64,000 nt of DNA from NCBI GenBank assembly GCA_039908095.1, contig JAMOBJ010000001.1, positions 124,001 through 188,000 of the forward strand. Reading direction: 5' to 3'. The stretch comes from Nitrospirae bacterium YQR-1. GTDB taxonomy: Bacteria > Nitrospirota > Thermodesulfovibrionia > Thermodesulfovibrionales > Magnetobacteriaceae. The position numbers and the translations under genes are program-made. Positions 1 through 8,250 of this stretch are shown one piece after another. Numbering within the stretch: position 1 is the first letter of the stretch; each line of letters starts with the position of its first letter. The notes under the pieces are model-generated. The model searched no databases. It worked only from the letters and a program-made list of their open reading frames with translations, and was not told the origin of the DNA.

Positions 1-797
1 ATCCAGAGGATTCTCTTTAACTGCCCGTACATTTTCAGGGAGCCGTATTTTGCGTTGACACTGAGACCGTTAATCTCAAAGAAATCCAGCAGTGGATTCT
101 TTTTATCATCTATCGGATATGCATAATCGGCAAGCGCCATGACCTTACCCTCATCCTCAAGCTCTCTCATATTCAAAAGATTCGTCACGTGTTCAAAAAA
201 AATACCGAATGAATCCCTTCCGTGTATTGTTTTAATTAAACTGAGCCTATTATCATCCATGAGACTTATGCCGCCGGAGAGCCCGTCTCCGATTCCGTCA
301 AGTGTTACGACAAGGGATTTATCATATCCGCAGCAGAATGCTGCGGCTGCGGCATGGCAGTCATGATGGCTGTACTGATGGAAATCAGTCTTTTTGAATC
401 CGATATCTTTTAGCTCTCTAGTTATCAGGTGGCGGCTGATGTAGCGGCTTGCTGCTGAGGGACCTATTTCGGTCAGCATGTACTTTGCCTTCTTCTTTAA
501 ACTCTCAAAGGCGCCCTGTTTAACTTTTCGACGCCGGATAAGATAGTACTGTTCCTTTAGGGATGGAAATGCCCGCGTCAGTGTTTTAGAAAAATCCGTA
601 GTGCAACTGCTTATACAATTAATATCTTCAGGGCGCAGATTCAAATATCTTAAACATTCCTTTATGGAAAGAACCGGAAAACCGGCATCCAACTTTCTTC
701 CGGAAAGTCTTTCCTCGTTTACCGCCACAAGTATTTTATTATCTTTAATGATGGCGGCCCCTGCGTCATGCCCATCCCATATGCCCATTATATACAT
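1..797 (-). CDS. Carbamoyltransferase, NodU/CmcH family (partial, runs off the window)
   Basis: The frame is open from an ATG at 797 to the window edge, giving 265 N-terminal residues. The start reads MYIMGIWDGHDAGAA, the metal- and carbamoyl-binding opening of NodU/CmcH/TobZ-type O-carbamoyltransferases. Further family motifs follow: NEERLSGRK, HHDCHAAAAAF, TLDGIGDG and EDEGKVMALA. These enzymes move a carbamoyl group from carbamoyl phosphate onto a sugar or secondary metabolite hydroxyl. The C-terminal half lies outside the window. The start sits 4 bases after the stop of the radical SAM gene, so the two are probably co-transcribed and may act on one product, possibly a surface glycan. The substrate cannot be told. 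Confidence 0.85.
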   Translation of the reverse strand, partial: MYIMGIWDGHDAGAAIIKDNKILVAVNEERLSGRKLDAGFPVLSIKECLRYLNLRPEDINCISSCTTDFSKTLTRAFPSLKEQYYLIRRRKVKQGAFESLKKKAKYMLTEIGPSAASRYISRHLITRELKDIGFKKTDFHQYSHHDCHAAAAAFCCGYDKSLVVTLDGIGDGLSGGISLMDDNRLSLIKTIHGRDSFGIFFEHVTNLLNMRELEDEGKVMALADYAYPIDDKKNPLLDFFEINGLSVNAKYGSLKMYGQLKRILW

Positions 798-801
798 GTG
801 T

Positions 802-2304
802 TTATACCACCACCTTTAAAAATTTTAATGTGGAGATTATGGTTCTGAAAAGCGATTTCGGGTTTATTAATTTTATGATTCCAAAAATAATTTTTGGTCT
901 TAAATAAAACTCCCTTACAGCCTGTGCCCTTATTTTTTCAACCTCATCAGGAGATATCCCCTTTAAAGACATAATTGCCCGCTCCTGCCGGAAAGCGTTA
1001 AAGCCGCCTTCTTGTATCCAACCGTTTGCCAGAGCTGTGATGTAAAGCTCGGAGCCCGGGAAAGGGACGGCACAGTAGAACTGTGCAAAGTCCAGGTCCA
1101 GAGCCAAAACTTTCCGTTTAGTTTCCACTGCCGAGGCAGCCGTTTCATCAGGCAGCCCGAAAATTATATGTCCTGACGTTAATATTCCTGTTTTCTTAGC
1201 TATTGAAAGCGTGTTTTTAATCTGTTCATACTCTATGTTTTTTCTCACACCTTTAAGCACCTCTGAATTAACCGACTCTATGCCAAAACTAATCATCCAG
1301 CAGCCGGCCCGCCTCATCAAGTATAATAGTTCCTCGTTGACCGTGTCAATTCTGCTGTTGCAGACCCATGAAATCTTTAGTTTACTTTCAATTAACCCCA
1401 TGCAGAGTTCCTTAACAAATGCAGGATTAGCTGTGAATGTTTCAGCCCAAAAGAAATAATCATGCACTGCATATTTTTCAATGTCAGCCCTGATTTCCTC
1501 GATGATTGAGGCAACCTGTCTGAATCTTATCTTTTTCCCGTAATACGTCCGGCTTGTGCAAAATGTACATGGAAAGTGGCAGCCGCGCAGCGGCATGACC
1601 ATAAGAAACGCAGTGGCTTTCAGTGGCAGCAGGTAGGAATTAATATTTATCATACTCCAGTCGGGAAACGGCAGCCTGTCCAACTCAGAGCTGAACTCTC
1701 TGTCCTCGTTGCGTATGATGTTACCGCCGGCTCCTCTGTAAGTTATTCCCCGCACCTCCGCCAAATTGTTTAAATTATTAACCGTCTCAAGGGCTGTTAT
1801 TTCCGGCTCATTTCTGATAACTATGTCTAAATCCGGCCTCTGTGCAAGCACCTGCTTATCGAGCACTGTTACATGTGTTCCGATGACAACAGTGGTAATT
1901 GCCGGATTCATCGTTTTTATTAATGAGACCACTGCAAGGTCGTTATCAATTGACGGAGTGCCGGTGCTGAGAATCACAACTTCCGGCCTGAAAGAATCAA
2001 TTATCACCTTAAGCCCTGTTAAATTTATGCCCTCGGCAGGTGCGTCTGTGACTCTGACATCATAACCGTTATCCTTTAGCAGTGTTGCAATATACACAAG
2101 TGAAAGGGGCGGCCACAGGGTTGACCATATACCGCTTTGCTGGGTACATCGGCCCTCTCGAGTAAACTTCTCACCTGCTGCATCAGGCGGATTAAGCAGG
2201 AGCACGGATTTATAAGGGAAGGTTCCATCTTCTCTTATAATCCCATCCGCAAGGGGGCCTGCCCCCTTAACCCCTTTATTTTGCCGGTTAGCAGTGTTAG
2301 CCAT
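802..2304 (-). CDS. B12-binding domain radical SAM protein
   Basis: This 500-residue protein has a cobalamin-binding Rossmann-like N-terminal region (about 30-190; WPPLSLVYIATLL is typical) followed by a radical SAM core. The [4Fe-4S] ligands are C242, C246 and C249 in RGCHFPCTFC. The arrangement is that of BchE/HpnJ-like enzymes, which carry out methylations, cyclisations or rearrangements. No product can be assigned. It is immediately upstream of the carbamoyltransferase, and the next operon on the opposite strand makes cobalamin, its likely cofactor. The ATG at 2304 opens a basic stretch before the domain; a later start near residue 30 is possible. Confidence 0.88.
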   Translation of the reverse strand: MANTANRQNKGVKGAGPLADGIIREDGTFPYKSVLLLNPPDAAGEKFTREGRCTQQSGIWSTLWPPLSLVYIATLLKDNGYDVRVTDAPAEGINLTGLKVIIDSFRPEVVILSTGTPSIDNDLAVVSLIKTMNPAITTVVIGTHVTVLDKQVLAQRPDLDIVIRNEPEITALETVNNLNNLAEVRGITYRGAGGNIIRNEDREFSSELDRLPFPDWSMININSYLLPLKATAFLMVMPLRGCHFPCTFCTSRTYYGKKIRFRQVASIIEEIRADIEKYAVHDYFFWAETFTANPAFVKELCMGLIESKLKISWVCNSRIDTVNEELLYLMRRAGCWMISFGIESVNSEVLKGVRKNIEYEQIKNTLSIAKKTGILTSGHIIFGLPDETAASAVETKRKVLALDLDFAQFYCAVPFPGSELYITALANGWIQEGGFNAFRQERAIMSLKGISPDEVEKIRAQAVREFYLRPKIIFGIIKLINPKSLFRTIISTLKFLKVVV

Positions 2305-2423
2305 TTGTTGTTTTATGTGAGTAAAAAACTAATAATACTAAAAAATAAGTGTTGGATTTGTCAATATTTTTGTATCGCAGTGGTATGCAATGAAGATATC
2401 AAAAATTCATGTGTATTTTTGCC

Positions 2424-2454
2424 TTGACTTTCCCTTCCCTTCAACCGTTAAAAT
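2424..2454 (+). promoter_or_regulatory. Possible sigma-70 promoter of the cobalamin operon
   Basis: TTGACT at 2424-2429 is followed 18-19 bases later by TTAAAA/TAAAAT (2448-2454), about 100 bases before the cbiG-cbiJ start. The -35 box matches at 5 of 6 positions but the spacing is slightly long. I see no cobalamin riboswitch (no GCCACTG box) in the leader. Confidence 0.3.
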
Positions 2455-2552
2455 AGGAGCACTAATGAAATGAAAACATATTGAAATATGGAAAGATTGC
2501 TTCTTAAATCCTCTTAAAACACACAAAGTTGGAAAGGAACTAATGACTGCAT

Positions 2553-4085
2553 ATGGAAACAGCCTTAATAGTGCTTAATCAGGCAGGGGCCTCTGTTGCT
2601 GAGAAAATTGCAGGGGAAATACCTGCAAGGATATTTGTTAAAAATGAAGCTCTTCAGTATCTAAACACCATGCCTGATGTAGAAGGCTATAACAGGCTTT
2701 CTGAGTGTGTATCCGCCAATTTTAATAAATACAGACGGTTTGTTTTTATCATGTCAATGGGCATAGTAAACCGCACCATAGCACCACTGATTAAGGACAA
2801 ACGTACCGACCCTGCCGTGGTGACTCTTGATGAGTCCTGCCGGTTTGCCATAAGCACACTTTCCGGGCATGAGGGAGGTGCAAACGAGCTTACCTTTATA
2901 ATCAGCTCGATAACCGGTGCAGAACCGGTAGTAACAACAAAGACAGAGTCGGACCGTATCTACATCGTGGGGGTTGGCACAAAGAAAGGCGCCCTTAAAG
3001 AGGATATAGTACATGCCATTACGGAGGGCTGCAGGATGGCTGGTATTACGCCCTCCAAACTCCGCTGTATTGCCACAGCGTGGGTTAAGAAAGATGAAAA
3101 GGGACTCTTACAGGCAGCAGCCGAGCTTTCCCTCCATATCAGATTTATACCGAAATGGATGATTGAGCACTACTATAATGTCACTGCACAAGCCGTGCGT
3201 TCTGAGACTGCGTTTAAATCCGTGGGAGTGCATGGGGTGTCGGAGTCATCGGCGGTGCTCTCAGGTAAGAATGCCCAACTGGTGCTTCCTAAAACCGTAT
3301 TTAAGAAAGTCACAATTGCCATGGCAAAGGAGACACTTTTATTTAGCCGTAAGGCAGCCTATAAACCCAGGGATATGGTGTTGATTCTGGGTGGTACGAC
3401 AGAGGGGGTTTGTGAGGCACAGAGGCTTGAGAGTGAGGGCGTCCCTTTTTATATTTCTACAGCCACAGAGTATGGGTATAATTTGTTTAGGGAAAAATTT
3501 GGTGACAAGGCGGTATTAGAGAATTTTACACATGCCTCACTTAAAAAGTTTATAAATGAAAAAGAGGTTAGAAGAATTATAGATTGCACACATCCATATG
3601 CACAGGTTATCACTCCTCTTGCGCAGAAGGTATCGGCGGAGCTTCAGATAGAGTACTTTCAGAAATCACGGAGCACGGATGTGACGGATGATTTGGGCTA
3701 CGACAAGCTGGTATTTGTAAAATCGCTGGATGAGTGTGTAAAGAGGATTTTAGAGCTAAAGATAAAAAAGCCGCTTTTTACAACCGGCAGCAAAGAGCTT
3801 GGCTTTGTTAAGCAGTTGTCGGCTCATGGCATAAGTGATGTCTATGTACGGGTACTGCCGTTTGAAAATTCCATATCAAGCTGTCTGAGTACCGGAGTAA
3901 AGCCGCAAAACATAATAGCTATGCATGGGCCCTTTAGTGCGGAGCTTAACACCGCCGTAATCCGTCTTTACGGGATAGATTGCCTGATAACCAAAAAAAC
4001 CGGCAAAGAGGGTGGATTTTTTGAAAAGGCATCGGCTGCTATGGAGTGCGGGATTTTCATCTTTGTAGTTGAGAGGGAGGGCTGA
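2553..4085 (+). CDS. cbiG/cbiJ: CbiG-CbiJ fusion: cobalt-precorrin-5A hydrolase / precorrin-6A reductase
   Basis: 510 residues with two enzymes in one chain. Residues 1 to about 260 are CbiG, with the motif LSGHEGGAN at 104-112; CbiG opens the lactone of cobalt-precorrin-5A and releases acetaldehyde. Residues about 273-510 are CbiJ/CobK, which reduces the macrocycle with NAD(P)H; the markers are VLILGGTTEG (276-285), AMHGPFS and TKKTGKEGGF. The presence of CbiG points to the early-cobalt (anaerobic) route. It is the first gene of a four-gene operon; its TGA overlaps the ATG of cobM by one base, so translation is likely coupled. SD-like GGAAAGGA lies at 2531-2538. Confidence 0.93.
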   Translation: METALIVLNQAGASVAEKIAGEIPARIFVKNEALQYLNTMPDVEGYNRLSECVSANFNKYRRFVFIMSMGIVNRTIAPLIKDKRTDPAVVTLDESCRFAISTLSGHEGGANELTFIISSITGAEPVVTTKTESDRIYIVGVGTKKGALKEDIVHAITEGCRMAGITPSKLRCIATAWVKKDEKGLLQAAAELSLHIRFIPKWMIEHYYNVTAQAVRSETAFKSVGVHGVSESSAVLSGKNAQLVLPKTVFKKVTIAMAKETLLFSRKAAYKPRDMVLILGGTTEGVCEAQRLESEGVPFYISTATEYGYNLFREKFGDKAVLENFTHASLKKFINEKEVRRIIDCTHPYAQVITPLAQKVSAELQIEYFQKSRSTDVTDDLGYDKLVFVKSLDECVKRILELKIKKPLFTTGSKELGFVKQLSAHGISDVYVRVLPFENSISSCLSTGVKPQNIIAMHGPFSAELNTAVIRLYGIDCLITKKTGKEGGFFEKASAAMECGIFIFVVEREG

Positions 4086-4843
4086 TGTCTGCTGTTGTGT
4101 ATTTTGTGGGAGCAGGCCCGGGAGACCCTGAGCTAATCACAATTAAGGGTAAGAGGCTCATAGAGCGGGCGGATTTGATTATCTATGCGGGCAGCCTTGT
4201 TAATCCTGAAATATTTAAAGGCACAGCGGCCCAGGTGGTTGATTCATCCGCCCTTACCCTTGAAGAGTTGACAGCCCTGATGGAGAAGTGGACATCGGAA
4301 GGTAAAACGGTGGTACGTCTTCATGCGGGGGATTTGTCATTTTACAGTGCCATATCGGAGCAGACGGAGAGGTTGGCGGAGTTAAATATAGATTACGAGG
4401 TGGTGCCGGGAGTGTCCTCTTTGGGGGCGGCATCGGCAGCCCTGAGGCAGGAGCTGACTATCCCTGAGATAAGCCAAAGCGTGATTATAACGCGCCTTGA
4501 GGGCAGAACACCGGTACCTGAGTGTGAAAGACTTTCAGCTCTTTCCCTTCACAATGCCACCATGGTGATTTTCCTGAGTGTATCAATGACAGAGCAGGTG
4601 GTGGAGGAGCTCAGGGCTGGGTACAGGGACACAACACCGGTAGTGGTGGTGGAGAGGGCCTCGTGGCCCACGCAGAGGATTATCAGAGGAACACTGTCTG
4701 ATATTGCCTCAAAGGTAAAGGAGGCAGGGGTAAAAAAGACGGCGCTTATTTTAGTGGGAGAGGCGTTAAGGGCGTCTGAGGAGCCCACCGGTAAGACATC
4801 TAAACTTTATGATGCTGATTTTAAACATGGCTGCAGGGGATAA
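4085..4843 (+). CDS. cobM: Precorrin-4 / cobalt-precorrin-4 C11-methyltransferase
   Basis: 252 residues, full length for CobM/CbiF. The SAM-binding glycine loop is VYFVGAGPGDPEL at the N-terminus, followed by GKRLIERADLIIYAGSLVNPE, which is diagnostic of the C11-methyltransferase; DLSFYSAISEQ lies in the active-site region. The enzyme adds the C-11 methyl group during corrin ring synthesis. Its start overlaps the stop of the CbiG-CbiJ gene. Confidence 0.95.
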   Translation: MSAVVYFVGAGPGDPELITIKGKRLIERADLIIYAGSLVNPEIFKGTAAQVVDSSALTLEELTALMEKWTSEGKTVVRLHAGDLSFYSAISEQTERLAELNIDYEVVPGVSSLGAASAALRQELTIPEISQSVIITRLEGRTPVPECERLSALSLHNATMVIFLSVSMTEQVVEELRAGYRDTTPVVVVERASWPTQRIIRGTLSDIASKVKEAGVKKTALILVGEALRASEEPTGKTSKLYDADFKHGCRG

Positions 4844-4874
4844 CTTTTTTTAAATTTAAATACAGGGGTTCTGA

Positions 4875-5663
4875 ATGAAAGGTAAGATATTTGTAGTTGG
4901 CACCGGGCCGGGCAGACGGGCGCTTATGACAACAGAGGCCCAAAAAGCAATAGAAGAGTCGGAAGTAATCGTGGGATACAGGATTTATGTGGACTTGATT
5001 CGTAACATGTTAACAGGTAAAGAGGTCGTTACAACCGGTATGACACATGAGGCAAAGCGTTGTATGGCAGGAATTGAGATGGCCTCCAGGGGAAAGGTAG
5101 TCTCAATAATCAGCAGTGGCGACCCCGGCGTGTATGCCATGGCAGGGCTTGTACTGGAGCTGATGAAAAATTGCTCCTCAGAGACTGCACCGCCGTGGGG
5201 CTCTGACAGCACAAATCGTCCTGATGTAAAAATCATCTCAGGTGTCCCTGCTCATTGTTCATGCGCATCCCTTCTGGGTGCTCCTGTTATGCACGACTTT
5301 GCAGCAATCAGCCTATCTGACAGACTAACCCCGTGGGAACTGATAGAGAAGCGCCTGCATAGCGCCTCAGTGGCTGATTTCGTTATAGTCATATATAATC
5401 CAAAAAGCAGAGGGCGCAGCCATCATATAAACAAAGCCCGTGACATCATGCTTAAGTACAGGGCGGAGGGTACTCCCGCAGGAATAGTAAAGGCCGCCAT
5501 GCGAGATGATGAAACTGTAGTGCTTACAACTCTCGGTGATATGCTTAATCATGAAATAGATATGCAAACCACAATAATTGTGGGTAACTCACAGACGTTT
5601 TGCTGGGAAAACTGGATGATTACCCCCCGCGGGTATAGACTCGCCCCGGAAGCCGAAATTTGA
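4875..5663 (+). CDS. cobJ: Precorrin-3B / cobalt-factor III C17-methyltransferase
   Basis: 262 residues with the tetrapyrrole methylase fold: the N-terminal loop FVVGTGPGRRALMT, then VIVGYRIYVDLI, ISSGDPGVYAMAG and a C-terminal IIVGNSQTF. CobJ/CbiH methylates C-17 and drives the ring contraction that turns a porphyrin-like ring into a corrin. It follows cobM by 31 bases on the same strand. With CbiG present the cobalt-containing substrate (CbiH-type reaction) is more likely. Confidence 0.94.
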   Translation: MKGKIFVVGTGPGRRALMTTEAQKAIEESEVIVGYRIYVDLIRNMLTGKEVVTTGMTHEAKRCMAGIEMASRGKVVSIISSGDPGVYAMAGLVLELMKNCSSETAPPWGSDSTNRPDVKIISGVPAHCSCASLLGAPVMHDFAAISLSDRLTPWELIEKRLHSASVADFVIVIYNPKSRGRSHHINKARDIMLKYRAEGTPAGIVKAAMRDDETVVLTTLGDMLNHEIDMQTTIIVGNSQTFCWENWMITPRGYRLAPEAEI

Positions 5664-5685
5664 AGCGGCAGGTATCCGCTCAACA

Positions 5686-6258
5686 ATGCGCATAGTATTT
5701 GTAACGGGAGGGTCAAAAAGCGGCAAGAGCTCATTTGCACTGAAAACTGCGGAGAGTTACACAGGAAGAAAAGCGTATATTGCAACGGCTCAGGCCCTCG
5801 ATGATGAGATGTCTGAGCGTATAGAGGCACACCGCAGGCAGCGCAGTAACCTCTGGGACACGGTGGAGGAACCGCTCCATATCCATAAAACCATCTCCTC
5901 ATTAACCGCCACACATGAGGTTATTATCGTGGATTGTCTGACACTGTGGCTGTCAAATATTTTGCTCAGAGAGCCGCAGTCCACAAATGATGAAGTTTAC
6001 AGCACTTTTTCCAAACTAACGGATTCTCTGACAACTGCAAAACATGTAAACCCGGATGGAGCAATTATTTTGGTATCAAACGAGGTTGGGCTTTCCATAG
6101 TGCCGGATAACCTCCTTGCACGGCTTTTCAGAGACTACGCCGGTGTCCTCAACCAGCAGGTAGCGGCTGTCTCCGACGAGGCATATTTAATTGTTAGCGG
6201 TTTGTCTCTCAGGTTAAGGTCTTTGGTGTCAGGTCTTGACATAGATGGAGTAGTTTGA
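5686..6258 (+). CDS. cobU: Adenosylcobinamide kinase / adenosylcobinamide-phosphate guanylyltransferase
   Basis: 190 residues. The P-loop GGSKSGKS is at residues 8-15 and the guanylylation-region His is H49 in EAHRRQR. DCLTLWLSNIL and LVSNEVGLSIVPDN are the other CobU/CobP signatures. The protein phosphorylates adenosylcobinamide and then attaches GMP, assembling the nucleotide loop of B12. It is the last gene of the cobalamin operon, 22 bases after cobJ, and is followed by a hairpin with a T run. Confidence 0.95.
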   Translation: MRIVFVTGGSKSGKSSFALKTAESYTGRKAYIATAQALDDEMSERIEAHRRQRSNLWDTVEEPLHIHKTISSLTATHEVIIVDCLTLWLSNILLREPQSTNDEVYSTFSKLTDSLTTAKHVNPDGAIILVSNEVGLSIVPDNLLARLFRDYAGVLNQQVAAVSDEAYLIVSGLSLRLRSLVSGLDIDGVV

Positions 6259-6286
6259 AATCTCCCCAATGCAGGGCATATGCGTC

Positions 6287-6430
6287 TTACCCACTAAGTC
6301 TCATATATATGTCTTTAAATATATGAGCGCATTTTTTTTCTGTGTTTAATTCTATATTTTCATCTACCACACGGATGTACTTTGCAGTTCCACCAATCTC
6401 TCTAACAGGTTCGTAAACGCCTGGGGTCCA
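6287..6430 (-). pseudogene. Possible 3' fragment of an unidentified gene
   Basis: The minus strand is open for 47 codons from 6430, just inside an in-frame TAG, to a TAA at 6287-6289. The translation begins WTPGVYEPVREIGGTAKY and ends FKDIYMRLSG. It reads like the C-terminus of a normal protein but has no start codon or ribosome-binding site, so it looks like what is left after a rearrangement beside the Rpn-type gene. I do not recognise the family. Confidence 0.3.
6300..6339 (+). terminator. Candidate rho-independent terminator after cobU
   Basis: A perfect 9-bp inverted repeat, CTCATATAT (6300-6308) with ATATATGAG (6319-6327), is followed by a run of eight T at 6332-6339. The stem is A+T rich and so weak, and it overlaps the possible minus-strand gene fragment. 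It is in the right place to end the cobalamin operon. Confidence 0.45.
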
Positions 6431-6461
6431 CTATAGTATTCCGGAACAAAACCGGAACGAG

Positions 6462-6512
6462 TGGATAAATTAATGAATTGGCACATTTTATTTTAGTGCA
6501 TTAATTTATCCA
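6462..6512. repeat. 14-bp perfect inverted repeat upstream of the Rpn-type gene
   Basis: TGGATAAATTAATG at 6462-6475 is exactly complementary to CATTAATTTATCCA at 6499-6512, with CAC/GTG pairing further inside. It ends 19 bases before the ATG at 6532. It could be an operator, a 5' UTR hairpin or the end of a mobile segment. Confidence 0.6.
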
Positions 6513-6531
6513 AATGTTATAATAATGTCAA

Positions 6532-7413
6532 ATGCCTAAACGCTATGATAAAGTTATAAAGGAGATACTGAAGGATGTCGTAGATACCCTAATTACAGAG
6601 GTAATCGGGTTAAAAATAGTTAAATCCACGGCAATAGAAACTAAACTTCAGATAACGAATGAGCGAGAGGCTGATTTTATTTTACTTGTGGAATTTGAGG
6701 ATGGTTCTAAGTCTATTTTACATATTGAATTTCAGGCAACTAATTATTCAAGGATGGAGTATCGGGAGTTGGAGTACTGGACATATATAACGGTAGTTCA
6801 TGGAATACAACCGATACAATATGTGTTTTACATAGGCAACGAACCGCTAACGATGAAAAACACCATACAAACTGATACTCTGAACTACAGGTATAACCTA
6901 ATCGATATGCGCAATGTTGATTGCGAAAAATTCTTGTACTCGGAGAAACCTCAAGAGGTGATTATATCAATCTTGTGCAATTACCAAAAGAAAGGTGTTA
7001 AAATATTTATACGAGAGATATTAAACCGGCTAAATGAACTTGTGAAGGAAGAAACGCTTCGTGCAAAGTACATAAGGCAGGTGGAAGTCCTGTCGCAACT
7101 AAGAGATTTGCAGGATGAAGTATGTAAGGAGGCGGAGGATATGGCATTAGTTTATAATTTAGAAAGAGATGTGAGATTTAAACAAGGACGACAACGGGGA
7201 TTGTTTGAGGGTGAAAGGAAAGGACTACTTGAAGGTAAGCGGGAAGGGTTGCTTGAAGGGATTGAAGGGATGCTTGAACTAAAATATGGCTATGCCGGAC
7301 TTGAGTTGATAAATTCAGTCAAAGCCATAAGTACTATAGAAAAATTAGAAGATTTCAAAAACTTTATAAAGAAAGCCGGTTCAGTGGATGAATTGAAGGA
7401 GTTTTTGACATGA
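6532..7413 (+). CDS. Rpn-family PD-(D/E)XK nuclease-like protein (recombination-promoting nuclease/putative transposase)
   Basis: 293 residues. The N-terminal half is a PD-(D/E)XK_2-type nuclease domain: READFILLVEF (D48) followed by HIEFQ (E66-x-Q68), then a conserved Y/W-rich stretch (YWTYITVVHG). The C-terminal part has repeated RGLFEG/KGLLEG/EGLLEG units and a charged helical tail, as is usual in Rpn/YhgA-like proteins. Relatives promote RecA-independent recombination or act in phage defence; the role here is unknown. There is no clear Shine-Dalgarno before the ATG. It sits beside a gene fragment and a palindrome, consistent with gain by transfer. Confidence 0.8.
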   Translation: MPKRYDKVIKEILKDVVDTLITEVIGLKIVKSTAIETKLQITNEREADFILLVEFEDGSKSILHIEFQATNYSRMEYRELEYWTYITVVHGIQPIQYVFYIGNEPLTMKNTIQTDTLNYRYNLIDMRNVDCEKFLYSEKPQEVIISILCNYQKKGVKIFIREILNRLNELVKEETLRAKYIRQVEVLSQLRDLQDEVCKEAEDMALVYNLERDVRFKQGRQRGLFEGERKGLLEGKREGLLEGIEGMLELKYGYAGLELINSVKAISTIEKLEDFKNFIKKAGSVDELKEFLT

Positions 7414-7430
7414 GTATATAAAACTCATGA

Positions 7431-7456
7431 GGGGATGGCGTTGTAACACCACCCCC
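7431..7456. terminator. Hairpin between convergent genes, possible bidirectional terminator
   Basis: GGGG-a-TGG at 7431-7438 pairs with CCACCCC in 7449-7456, with an inner GTT/AAC pairing. It lies between the Rpn-type gene (plus) and the secreted-protein gene (minus), whose stop codons face each other. The T tract is poor on both strands. Confidence 0.4.
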
Positions 7457-7475
7457 CAGAATTTATAACAACCAC

Positions 7476-8003
7476 TCAATAGGCAAACTTATTGGTTCCG
7501 TCCTCACAGGTATGCCCGACCAAATTACGTTTAGGCGATGTTGTTCCCTGAAAACAACTCATAGGAACATCGCTACAGGTTACAGTTGAAGACGTTATAG
7601 CCCCGCTAAATTCACTATCCCCGCTTGAGGTTGTCCCTGTAAATGCTAATTTACCACTATAGCCTGTAGAACTGCCTGACGTTAAATCAGACAAGAAGAT
7701 TGTTGTACTGCCTGTAGTCATGGTGTTGCCTGAAAATGTCATCAGTTGAGTTGTCTTAGCATCTACACTAAAACTTGTACCTGCTGTTTGATTTGCTGAA
7801 CCACTTTCTACCGTCATTGTTGTAAATGAACCTGTTACCGGGCTTGTTGATACATTAGATACAACACAATAAACCACATTATTCGTATTTGTATGAATAT
7901 ACGGCATATAATATGTTGCAGTATCGGCTTTATCGGCTATTGTTAAACTTAAAGTTATTGTTATCAGTAATGCTGTTAATGTATATGCTATTATCTTTTT
8001 CAT
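7476..8003 (-). CDS. Small secreted protein, paralogue of the neighbour at 8236-8979
   Basis: 175 residues with a clear Sec signal peptide (MKKIIAYTLTALLITITLSL, then cleavage near ADKADTA). The mature part is rich in Ser, Thr and Gly. Shared motifs with the next gene are Y-MPY-THTN-V-YC-SN, an AK-TQ-TFSG-TTGST block, and a C-terminal CFQGTTSPKRNL. Four Cys remain in the mature chain (VYC, VTCSD, MSCFQ, HTCEDG) and could form disulphides. I do not recognise the family; export to the periplasm or surface is inferred. An SD (AAGGAGACAA) precedes the ATG. Confidence 0.75.
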   Translation of the reverse strand: MKKIIAYTLTALLITITLSLTIADKADTATYYMPYIHTNTNNVVYCVVSNVSTSPVTGSFTTMTVESGSANQTAGTSFSVDAKTTQLMTFSGNTMTTGSTTIFLSDLTSGSSTGYSGKLAFTGTTSSGDSEFSGAITSSTVTCSDVPMSCFQGTTSPKRNLVGHTCEDGTNKFAY

Positions 8004-8029
8004 TTGTATTGTCTCCTTGTTATAACAAT

Positions 8030-8250
8030 TATCAATAGTATGTTCATATTAATTTTTTTAAAAGATGAGATTACCCTCCCCTGAAGGGGATTCCCCTGGT
8101 CGCTAACGCTCCTCGTAATGACAAATAAAAAAACGTTGGAGCAACAACCCCGTGCCGTCATTGCGAACCCCCGCAGGGGCTGTGGCAATCTCAGCCTTTA
8201 AAGTTGCCAACGGAATTTTGCAAACCACTATAATCTTAATGAGCATAGTA
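8030..8250 (-). repeat. Degenerate copy of the 263-bp repeat found at 47759-48021
   Basis: Read on the minus strand, this gap follows the central part of the later element in order: TTGCAAAATT, a GGCTGAGATTGCCAC block, TTCGCAATGACGG, CATTACGAGGAGC, GGTAATCTC and TTTTAAAAAAATTAAT. The terminal CTAG ends of the complete copy are not visible here. It separates the two secreted-protein paralogues and slightly overlaps the stop of the upstream one. Confidence 0.65.

Noticed and set aside
2305..2552. Cobalamin riboswitch upstream of the cobalamin operon
   Set aside because: No GCCACTG-type B12 box on the plus strand; the nearest CAGTGG-like string has the wrong surroundings.
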